Assembly: GCF_000427785.1 (NCBI RefSeq)
Contig: NZ_ATYR01000029.1
Span: forward strand, 1-64,000
Length of the DNA: 64,000 nucleotides
Origin: Massilia alkalitolerans DSM 17462
GTDB taxonomy: Bacteria > Pseudomonadota > Gammaproteobacteria > Burkholderiales > Burkholderiaceae_D
Direction of reading: 5' to 3'
Shown: one piece after another, positions 57,935 through 64,000 of the stretch
How the letters are laid out: each line of letters begins with the position of its first letter
How positions within the stretch are numbered: the first letter of the stretch is position 1
Program-made: the position numbers and the translations under genes
Notes under the pieces: model-generated
The model's database searches: none
Told to the model about the DNA's origin: nothing
Seen by the model: the letters and a program-made list of their open reading frames with translations, nothing else

Positions 57935-58300
57935 TTACTTCACCTGGAACGAGAATTCGCCCTTGACCTTGTGTCCATCGCGGGTGACGGTGGTCCATTG
58001 CACGCGGTAGGCCCCCGCGTGCAGGCCCGGCGTGGTGGCGATCAGCGCCTTCGCGTCGGCGGGATCGGCAGCGATCTTCGACGGCTCCACGACCGCGCCT
58101 TTCTCGTCGACCAGTCTGACCTTGCTGAAGGGCAGTTCCAGCGGCTCGTTGAACTGCAGCCGCACTTGTGCCGGTGCGGGGCTCACGACGCTGTTGGCCT
58201 GGGGGGACGAGGCCAACAGTTTTGCATGGGCGAGGGCAGCTGGAGCGGAGACCGTCGCCACGGCCGCGGCTGCGGCAACGATGAGATTCTTGATGTTCAT
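57935..58300 (-). CDS. copC: CopC periplasmic copper-binding protein, 121 aa
   Basis: A signal peptide (MNIKNLIVAAAAAVATVSAP, AALA) is followed by the mature N-terminus HAKLLASSPQ with the N-terminal His that binds Cu(II). FNEPLELPFSKVRLVDEKG and the C-terminal TVTRDGHKVKGEFSFQV supply the second His. The Met-rich Cu(I) loop of some CopC proteins is absent. It is paired with copD. Confidence 0.93.
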   Translation of the reverse strand: MNIKNLIVAAAAAVATVSAPAALAHAKLLASSPQANSVVSPAPAQVRLQFNEPLELPFSKVRLVDEKGAVVEPSKIAADPADAKALIATTPGLHAGAYRVQWTTVTRDGHKVKGEFSFQVK

Positions 58301-58363
58301 TTACTTCTCCTGGATCTCCTGCGCGCTATGCGTGCAGGAAGGAATGTGAGGACGGGCTTGTGA

Positions 58364-58726
58364 TTACTGCGCTTTCTGCATCTGTACGATGGTCACGGCG
58401 CCGTTCACGCGCTCGGCTGCGAACTTTACCGTGTCGCCCACCTTGACCTGGTCGAGCATACTCGCCTCCTTCACGCGCAGGACCATGGTCATCGCGGCCA
58501 TGTCGAGGTTCTTGATGACGCCGTGGCGCAGGGTGATCTTGCCGGTTTCCTTGTCGATCTTCTTTACTTCGCCATCGGTCAGCTCTGCCGCAGCAGCCGT
58601 CTCATGGCCGGCATGGGAGGCATGCGCGCCGTGCGAGCCGTGTCCTGCATGGGAGTCCTGCGCGAATGCGACAGAGCTTGCAGCGGTCATCACGATAGCC
58701 AGGGTCAGTTTCGAGAATGCGTTCAT
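58364..58726 (-). CDS. cusF: CusF-like periplasmic copper chaperone, 120 aa
   Basis: A signal peptide (MNAFSKLTLAIVMTAASSVA) and a His-rich stretch (DSHAGHGSHGAHASHAGHE) precede a small OB-fold with IKNLDMAAMTMVLRVKE and VKVGDTVKF. The two Met match CusF; the Trp that normally contacts Cu(I) is replaced here. It would shuttle copper to the Cus pump. Confidence 0.85.
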   Translation of the reverse strand: MNAFSKLTLAIVMTAASSVAFAQDSHAGHGSHGAHASHAGHETAAAAELTDGEVKKIDKETGKITLRHGVIKNLDMAAMTMVLRVKEASMLDQVKVGDTVKFAAERVNGAVTIVQMQKAQ

Positions 58727-58750
58727 GGTGTTTCCTTTCCTTGAGTCGGT

Positions 58751-59191
58751 TCAGTTGTAGTGTTTGAAAACTTTGGTCTTGCCATTGGCTTGCACCAGCA
58801 GGACGTCGAACGGGTCCTTGCGCGGGCCTTCCATGCCCGGGGAGCCGAGCGGCATTGCGGGAACAGCCAGTCCCTTCGCCTTCGGCTTTTGGGCCAGCAG
58901 CCGCTTGATGTCGCTCGCCGGCACGTGCCCTTCGATCGCATAGCCCTGCACCATCGCGGTGTGGCACGAGCCCAGCTCGTTGGGGATGCCACCCCGTTCG
59001 CGATAGTCCGACGGGTTGGCGACGTTCGACTCCTTGGGCGCGAAGCCATTGGCCTTCAGGTGATCCACCCAAGCGGCGCAGCAGCCGCAGGATTCGCTCT
59101 TGAAGACCTCGATGACAGGGGCAGCCGCCATCGCAAACATGGGTGCGCACAACGCAGCGGCGAGTGCAGCCTGGCGTAACAATCGGTTCAT
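58751..59191 (-). CDS. DUF411 thioredoxin-like protein (CopG-type), 146 aa
   Basis: A signal peptide (MNRLLRQAALAAALCAPMFA) leads to VFKSESCGCCAAWVDHLKAN with the CGCC centre, then GSCHTAMVQGYAIEGHVPAS with a Cys-His pair, and AVPAMPLGSPGMEG. DUF411 proteins are periplasmic and were linked to copper as CopG, proposed to interconvert Cu(I)/Cu(II). It lies 39 nt after the oxidase gene. Confidence 0.88.
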   Translation of the reverse strand: MNRLLRQAALAAALCAPMFAMAAAPVIEVFKSESCGCCAAWVDHLKANGFAPKESNVANPSDYRERGGIPNELGSCHTAMVQGYAIEGHVPASDIKRLLAQKPKAKGLAVPAMPLGSPGMEGPRKDPFDVLLVQANGKTKVFKHYN

Positions 59192-59230
59192 GAGACACTC
59201 CTTTCGTACTCTGGTTGGGTCGTACTTTAG

Positions 59231-60622
59231 TTAGTGATGGCCCTGGTGGCCAGTCGGCTTACGAACGGTTACCTCGACGTCCGCAGGCTTCGTGGCAGGC
59301 ATGGACTGGCCGCCTGCATTCTGGTTGCGGACCGCCGCTGGCGGCTCGCCCTTCCATTCGTAGGCAACCGTCCCGGCCGGGTGCTTGTACCAGCCCGGAT
59401 CCTTGTAGTCGCCTGGCCTCTGGTCCTTGCGCACCTTCAGCACGGTGAACATGCCGCCCATTTCCACGCCGCCGAACGGGCCCTGGCCCGTCATCATCGG
59501 CAGCGTGTTGTCCGGCAGCGGCATTTCCATGTCGCCCATCGAGCCGCCCTTATCGCCCATCACCATGTAGTCCGGGACCAGCTTGGTGATCTTCTCGGCG
59601 ACGCCACGGTGGTCCACGCCGATCAGGTTCGGGACATCGTGGCCCATGGCATTCATGGTGTGGTGCGACTTGTGGCAGTGGAAGGCCCAGTCGCCCGGTT
59701 CGTCCGCGATGAACTCGATGGCGCGCATCTGACCCACGGCGACGTCGGTCGTGACTTCCGGCCAGCGCGACTCCGGACGGGTCCAGCCGCCGTCGGTGCC
59801 AGTCACTTCAAACTCGTGCCCGTGCAGGTGGATCGGGTGGTTGGTCATCGTCAGGTTGCCGACGCGGATGCGCACGCGATCGTTCTGGCGCACGTTCATC
59901 GTGTCGATGCCCGGGAAGGCGCGGCTGTTGAAGGTCCAGAGGTTAAAGTCCAGCATCTCGTTGACGCGCGGGGTGTAGCTGCCCGGCTCGATGTCGTAGG
60001 CATTGAGCAGGAACACGAAATCGCGGTCGACCCGGTGCTGGGCCGGATTCTTCGGGTGGGTGACCCAGAACCCCATCATGCCCATCGCCATCTGGACCAT
60101 TTCGTCCGCGTGCGGGTGGTACATGAAGGTACCCGGGCGGCGCGCGACGAACTCATATACGAAGGTCTTGCCTGGCTGGATACCCGGTTGGTTCAGGCCG
60201 GTGACGCCGTCCATTCCGTTGGGCAGGCGCTGGCCGTGCCAGTGGATGCTGGTGTGCTCCGGCAGTTTGTTGGTGACGAAAATGCGCACGCGGTCGCCTT
60301 CGACGACTTCGATGGTCGGGCCCGGGCTCTGGCCGTTGTAACCCCAGAGGTTCGCCTTCATACCCGGCGCGATTTCGCGCACCACGGGTTCGGCGATCAG
60401 GTGGAACTCCTTGACGCCGTTGTTCATGCGCCAGGGCAGGGACCAGCCGTTCAGGGTGACGACCGGGTTGTACGGACGGCCGTTGGGCGGCGGCGGAGGC
60501 GGCTGGGTGGCCGCGCTGGTCATGATGGGCGCTTCGGGCAGGGTGGCCGCGCCGGCGCGGCTCACCAGGCCGGCGCCAACCAGTGCGGCTGCGCCAGTGA
60601 AAAAATCTCGACGAGAACTCAT
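59231..60622 (-). CDS. Multicopper oxidase, second type, 463 aa
   Basis: A Tat signal (MSSRRDFFTGAAALVGAGLV) is followed by three cupredoxin-like parts with copper ligands TSIHWHGQRLP, FMYHPHADEMVQ, HPIHLHGHEF and WAFHCHKSHHTMNAMGHD. A Met-rich late section (GSMGDMEMPLPDNTLPMMTG) may bind Cu(I). It is shorter than CopA at 51144 and of a different subfamily. It lies 15 nt after the TolC-like gene. Confidence 0.9.
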   Translation of the reverse strand: MSSRRDFFTGAAALVGAGLVSRAGAATLPEAPIMTSAATQPPPPPPNGRPYNPVVTLNGWSLPWRMNNGVKEFHLIAEPVVREIAPGMKANLWGYNGQSPGPTIEVVEGDRVRIFVTNKLPEHTSIHWHGQRLPNGMDGVTGLNQPGIQPGKTFVYEFVARRPGTFMYHPHADEMVQMAMGMMGFWVTHPKNPAQHRVDRDFVFLLNAYDIEPGSYTPRVNEMLDFNLWTFNSRAFPGIDTMNVRQNDRVRIRVGNLTMTNHPIHLHGHEFEVTGTDGGWTRPESRWPEVTTDVAVGQMRAIEFIADEPGDWAFHCHKSHHTMNAMGHDVPNLIGVDHRGVAEKITKLVPDYMVMGDKGGSMGDMEMPLPDNTLPMMTGQGPFGGVEMGGMFTVLKVRKDQRPGDYKDPGWYKHPAGTVAYEWKGEPPAAVRNQNAGGQSMPATKPADVEVTVRKPTGHQGHH

Positions 60623-60637
60623 TACTTGTTTCCTTGA

Positions 60638-62071
60638 TTAATGTGCTGGGGCAGCGGCTTCAGCGCTTGCGCCGCCGGCCATGCGGACCGTGGCGCCGCC
60701 CGTACCGTTGATGGCAGCCTGCAGGTCGGTGTCGGCAATCCAGTAGTCGCGCTGCGCTTCGATGGCCGCATTCACTCCACTGATCTGCGCGCGCGCATCG
60801 GCCAGCAGCTCGAACACGCTCATGAGCATGCCGTTGTAGCGCAGCAGGGTCTCTTCCGAGATCTTCTTGCGCAGCGGGACGATCTCGTCACGGTAGTGCT
60901 TCGCCACGTCGTAGCTGGTCCGGTAGGCGGAATACGCTTCCCGCACCTGGGACCTGGCCGAGATGGCGGTATCGGCGGTGCGATGAACCGACTGCATATA
61001 AAGCGCCTCGGCTTTCGCGATGCGGGCGCCGCCCCAGTCGAACAGCGGCAAGGCAAGCTCGATCTCGTAGCCGTTCTCGCGCGGTTCGCCGGATTTGCTC
61101 GAATTCACGTACCCGGCCTCGAGCACGTTGATGAAGCCGGTGGCCTTCGACAGGCCCAGCGCGCGCGCCGTCGCTTGGGTGCTTAGCTTCGCCAGCTGGA
61201 CGTCCAGACGCTGCTGCATCGCGAGCGCTTCGATATTGCCGGGTTCGCGCGGCGCGCCTGGCAGATCGGGAAGCCTGTCTGGCAGCTGGAAAGCGACGTT
61301 CGCCCCCCAGACGCCCATCAGCCTTGCCAGCTGCTCGCGTGCGGCCGTCGCGTTGTGGCGCGCACGCGCGAGCTGCGTGGTGGCTTCGGCGGAGAATGCC
61401 TGCTCGCGCGCCTGGTCGAGAGCGCTCAGGTTACCAACCTTGGCCATGCGCGTTGCCAGTTCGGCGCTCGCCTGCGCGGCCTCGCGCACCTGCTCGGCGT
61501 AGCGGGCGGACTGCGCGGCCGCGACCGCATTGAACCAGGCCTTGCGCGTGTCCGCAGCAGTGCGAACCGCTTCGGTAGCGGCAACGAGCTTCGCACTTTC
61601 GAATCGGCGCCCTTCGATGTCCCGGCGCAGCGGGATCGTGACCAGCCCGACCAGATCGAACATGACGCTGCGTTCGATCTCGGTTTCCTCGTGACCCTTC
61701 ATGCGGCCAAAGCTGAAGGACGGGTTGGCCATCCGGCCAGCCTGTACCAGGTCGGCTTCGGCAACGCCCAGTTCGGCAAGCGACGCACGCAGGCCGCGGT
61801 TGTTGAGCAGGGCAACGCGCACTGCATTGTCAGCAGACAGGGGCTGCTTCAGCAGCGCGGACAGTTCTGCCTGCGCCTCGGTTTCCGCACTCGTACCGCG
61901 CGGCAGACGGATGTCCTGGCCGATGCGCTCGGTGGTCATGGACGACACGGCGTCGAGGCCCCCGTCCTTGGAGAAGGTGGCGCAACCGCTGAGCGTGAGG
62001 GCAATGGCGCCGATCACGATACTGCGAAGGGCCGGGCCGCGAAAGGCTGGGTGTTTTTGTATTGTTCTCAT
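60638..62071 (-). CDS. TolC-family outer-membrane lipoprotein, 477 aa
   Basis: The start ATG 62071 gives a lipoprotein signal ending LTLSGC. The chain has the TolC double repeat (VRVALLNNRGLRASLAELGV and, later, YNGMLMSVFELLADARAQIS). It is complete, in contrast to the broken cusC at 38717, and could serve as outer channel for the Cus pump. A longer frame upstream crosses the next gene and is not used. Confidence 0.88.
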   Translation of the reverse strand: MRTIQKHPAFRGPALRSIVIGAIALTLSGCATFSKDGGLDAVSSMTTERIGQDIRLPRGTSAETEAQAELSALLKQPLSADNAVRVALLNNRGLRASLAELGVAEADLVQAGRMANPSFSFGRMKGHEETEIERSVMFDLVGLVTIPLRRDIEGRRFESAKLVAATEAVRTAADTRKAWFNAVAAAQSARYAEQVREAAQASAELATRMAKVGNLSALDQAREQAFSAEATTQLARARHNATAAREQLARLMGVWGANVAFQLPDRLPDLPGAPREPGNIEALAMQQRLDVQLAKLSTQATARALGLSKATGFINVLEAGYVNSSKSGEPRENGYEIELALPLFDWGGARIAKAEALYMQSVHRTADTAISARSQVREAYSAYRTSYDVAKHYRDEIVPLRKKISEETLLRYNGMLMSVFELLADARAQISGVNAAIEAQRDYWIADTDLQAAINGTGGATVRMAGGASAEAAAPAH

Positions 62072-62081
62072 CGGCTTCGAC

Positions 62082-62426
62082 TCAATGATGCTTGTGTTGA
62101 TCCTTGGATGGGGCGACCGGCGGCGCTTGGCGTGCTGCGTCGTTGGCAGGTGCGGGGACCGGCGCGGCAGCTGGGGCGGAGTGGCTGCCGTGGCCGGCGT
62201 GACCCGCCTGGCCCGCAAGGGCATCATTGGCCGCGCGCCAGGCCTTGTCAGGCGTCTGGTTGCTGTTCGCGGGCGGGACGTGGCCGGTCAGCACAGATTC
62301 ATACACGGTCGCAGGCACGGCGACCGACGGATCGGCCGGGTCGGGCGTACGAGGGGACTGCTGGGCCTGGGCTCCAAGCGCAGCAGCGGACAGGGCGGCA
62401 AAGGCAGCCCACAGCTTGAGTTTCAT
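62082..62426 (-). CDS. Secreted His/Pro-rich protein, 114 aa
   Basis: A signal peptide (MKLKLWAAFAALSAAALGAQ) is followed by a disordered chain with QAGHAGHGSHSAP and a C-terminal DQHKHH. It probably binds copper in the periplasm. It lies 10 nt before the TolC-like gene. Confidence 0.7.
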   Translation of the reverse strand: MKLKLWAAFAALSAAALGAQAQQSPRTPDPADPSVAVPATVYESVLTGHVPPANSNQTPDKAWRAANDALAGQAGHAGHGSHSAPAAAPVPAPANDAARQAPPVAPSKDQHKHH

Positions 62427-62532
62427 TGTTCAATCCTCAAAATCGGTTATGAGGTGCGCAGGGGCACCAAACTCCAAGGCGCTTCGCTGCCGCGGCTAGG
62501 TGCCGGCACGAAGGCTTGGTCGATTAAGTGGA

Positions 62533-62949
62533 TTACTGCCGTGGAGGGCGTTGCGGGCCGTCCGGGATGAAACCGGCGACAAGGTCGGCAGGGGCGGCAA
62601 CGACCGCCTCCGATCCGTCGAAGCTGGGGACGGAGAGCGAAGAAGAGGGAGGAGCAACGGCACCGATACAGAATGCCGAGCAGGCGCTGCAAGAGGAGTG
62701 CGAAAGCTTCCCGGTCTTGGTATCGGAAGAATCGCCGTCCGCTGCAGTGCCGGCCGAATCCATGGCGTGCATGCCGTGGTGCGCGTGCGGATCATCGGCG
62801 GCAGCGTGCGAACCGTGGTCAGTTAACTGTGCTGCGCCAGTGTGTTGCTGAACCGGTGCGCAGGACATGCTGACGGACGCAGCCACCGCGTGCAGCGGAA
62901 GTGCGGCCATCAGGAGCCATACCAGCAATGTCGTGAGCAGACGGTTCAT
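62533..62949 (-). CDS. copL: CopL-like small secreted metal-binding protein, copy 3, 138 aa
   Basis: A signal peptide (MNRLLTTLLVWLLMAALPLH, AVA) is followed by His residues (DPHAHHGMHAMDSAG), a Cys cluster SSCSACSAFC, and the end PDGPQRPPRQ. It is less similar to copies 1 and 2 than they are to each other, but has the same layout. It leads the nine-gene minus-strand copper operon. The ATG lies only 10 nt after the -10 element. Confidence 0.75.
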   Translation of the reverse strand: MNRLLTTLLVWLLMAALPLHAVAASVSMSCAPVQQHTGAAQLTDHGSHAAADDPHAHHGMHAMDSAGTAADGDSSDTKTGKLSHSSCSACSAFCIGAVAPPSSSLSVPSFDGSEAVVAAPADLVAGFIPDGPQRPPRQ

Positions 62950-62959
62950 AGGTGCGGCG

Positions 62960-62988
62960 AGTATAGCACGACAGTTTTCGCGTTGTAA
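62960..62988 (-). promoter_or_regulatory. Promoter of the minus-strand copper operon
   Basis: On the minus strand TTACAA (62988-62983), 17 nt, TATACT (62965-62960) preceded by TGC. The predicted start of RNA lies 3-4 nt before the ATG at 62949. Confidence 0.6.
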
Positions 62989-63291
62989 CAGGTTTAAGCC
63001 TGAGCAAAGTCCGTCGGAGACCCTCAATTTGTAGCTAAACGTAAGTTTGCGGTGCGCCTCTGAACGCTTGCAGTGCGCGGGCAATGAAGCATCGCGGCAG
63101 CCTGGATCTGAAGACAACGGCAAGGCCTTTCCTTGTCGATAATCGGGAGCAGGCGGCTGCCGAGAATGACCTTGGCGCCGATTGCACGACGCTAGCTTCC
63201 GGATCAGAGTTCTGCGACACGAAATCGCCTGAATGAGGGGTGCCCACATTTTGAGGGCACCGCCGGTGTCACCCGGTGAGCCTGGGATTGG
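62989..63291. other. Intergenic region between copL3 and copZ
   Basis: About 300 bp without a convincing gene. A short dyad AGGTTTAAGCCT stands near 62990 and a GC-rich partial hairpin (CCGGTGTCACCCGG) near 63264. Nothing else is seen. Confidence 0.4.
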
Positions 63292-63486
63292 TCAAGACTC
63301 CCGCGGCGGGAAGCCAGCGTCGCGAAGCGCTTCGGCGATCTGAGTCCGTGGCGCGGAGGTTTCAACTGTCACGAGCCGCGCCGGAGGATCGGTAGCGACA
63401 ACCGCATGCGCATCGACCGACTGGATGGCCTTGGTGACGCTACGCGCGCATCCGCCGCAGGTCATGTCGTCAAGATGAAATTGCAT
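63292..63486 (-). CDS. copZ: Copper chaperone CopZ-like HMA-domain protein, 64 aa
   Basis: A single heavy-metal-associated domain (MQFHLDDMTCGGCARSVTKA) has the MTCGGC copper-binding loop and a typical ferredoxin-like fold length. It would carry Cu(I) in the cytosol. The ATG follows AAAGGAG. It has a MerR-type promoter and lies next to cueR. Confidence 0.93.
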   Translation of the reverse strand: MQFHLDDMTCGGCARSVTKAIQSVDAHAVVATDPPARLVTVETSAPRTQIAEALRDAGFPPRES

Positions 63487-63516
63487 GATAAAACTCCTTT
63501 TTCAATGTGAACCGTC

Positions 63517-63547
63517 AGCATAAGGGTTGCCACGGTTGGAAGGTCAA
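63517..63547 (-). promoter_or_regulatory. CueR-type promoter of copZ with 19-bp spacer
   Basis: On the minus strand TTGACC (63547-63542), exactly 19 bp, TATGCT (63522-63517). The spacer starts TTCCAACCGTGG and carries an imperfect dyad. The overlong spacer with TTGACCTT is the hallmark of promoters activated by CueR and related MerR proteins. Confidence 0.8.
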
Positions 63548-63595
63548 GCGTCCCGCCTCGTCGCCACGCCGGCGCCGGCGCCGGCAGGCCAAGGA

Positions 63596-64000
63596 TTAAA
63601 GGCTCACTCCGGCCGGGTGCCGCTGCAACGCACCGGTGCGCTGATCTGGCTCCTCAGGATTGTCGCCCGGCAGCGCCAGGTTGGCCAGGATGGGACAATC
63701 AGGGCGCTCATCACCGGCGCAGCAGCTGACCAGCGTTCTCAGGGTGTCTACCATCTGCTGCATGGCCGCCATCCGTCGCTGCAGGTCGAGGATATGTTCC
63801 TGCGCCAGGCGCTTGACGTCCGCGCTGTGCCGCAACTTGTCGTTCCACAGGCTGAGCAGGTCGCTGATCTCCGCGACCGAGAACCCCATGTCGCGCGCGT
63901 TACGGATGAAGTGTAGGCGGTGGATGTCCGACGAAGTGTATGCCCGGTAGCCGGAGTGGGTCCGGCTGGCCGGAGGAATCAGGCCGGTCTGTTCGTAGTA
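63596..64000 (-). CDS. cueR: CueR-type MerR-family copper regulator, truncated by the window end
   Basis: The visible part starts in the helix-turn-helix (YYEQTGLIPPASRTHSGYRA), continues through IHRLHFIRNARDMGFSVAEI and a dimerisation helix, and ends with the metal loop CCAGDERPDCPILANL. This loop has the two cysteines of CueR that sense Cu(I). It would activate the copZ promoter just downstream. The N-terminal residues lie outside the window. Confidence 0.9.
   Translation of the reverse strand, partial: YYEQTGLIPPASRTHSGYRAYTSSDIHRLHFIRNARDMGFSVAEISDLLSLWNDKLRHSADVKRLAQEHILDLQRRMAAMQQMVDTLRTLVSCCAGDERPDCPILANLALPGDNPEEPDQRTGALQRHPAGVSL

Noticed and set aside
59234-60637. A 467-codon plus-strand frame opposite the second multicopper oxidase
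   Set aside because: The minus strand has a Tat signal and all copper ligands; the plus frame is a shadow.
1-64000. CRISPR arrays, rRNA or tRNA genes
   Set aside because: No regularly spaced identical repeats and no recognisable rRNA or tRNA sequence were seen on either strand by reading.

Overview
The window is GC-rich DNA with the gene style of a betaproteobacterium. The Cus/Cop proteins and the small CopL-like proteins suggest Oxalobacteraceae (Massilia-like), but no marker gene is present, so the genus is an inference. No rRNA, tRNA, integrase, relaxase or CRISPR array was seen. The sequence falls into three blocks joined by visible scars.

Block 1 (1-6.7 kb) is a wrecked defence locus. 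An OLD-family nuclease gene (ATPase plus TOPRIM, GajA-like) overlaps a UvrD/Rep-like helicase gene (GajB-like), an arrangement resembling Gabija. The nuclease gene is split by an IS66-family element that itself carries a second IS66-family element. Both insertions have intact 8-bp target duplications, and removing them on paper restores the nuclease frame through its TOPRIM motif. The helicase is cut off by an IS5-family element, and the nuclease has lost its N-terminus at a junction with a truncated rdgC.

Block 2 (6.7-38.7 kb) looks like the accessory cargo of a plasmid or integrative conjugative element. It has about 35 mostly small, unnamed genes, a KfrA-like coiled-coil protein, an EexN-like exclusion protein, an AbrB-type antitoxin with a dyad promoter, and an AbiEii/AbiEi-like pair. 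It also carries an unusual number of predicted nucleic-acid-modifying enzymes: two N6-adenine methylases, an Mrr-like nuclease with a helical-repeat tail, a DndC-like sulfurtransferase and a DpdA/TGT-like enzyme. A 12-bp motif, GTGCAACCACGC or its complement, recurs in front of transcription units. In eight cases a -10-like hexamer lies exactly 19 nt downstream, and in two reversed cases exactly 22 nt, which suggests a shared activator-dependent promoter family. From 33.4 to 35.1 kb the DNA is a graveyard of repeats and broken genes.

Block 3 (38.7-64 kb) is a copper/silver resistance island. It begins inside a truncated cusC, then cusB and a cusA broken by one in-frame stop. Next is copL1 with a TonB-dependent receptor, a PepSY protein and a PepSY-ferredoxin-NAD(P)H reductase fusion; then copL2-copA-copB with a Cys-rich copper-storage protein and an RTX-repeat protein. 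A convergent nine-gene unit on the minus strand runs copL3, His-rich protein, TolC-like lipoprotein, multicopper oxidase, DUF411 (CopG-like), CusF-like, copC, copD and an NTF2-like protein. Last come copZ, behind a 19-bp-spacer MerR-type promoter, and cueR, cut by the window end. Together these cover copper sensing, chaperoning, efflux, periplasmic oxidation, sequestration and probably reduction-coupled metal handling.
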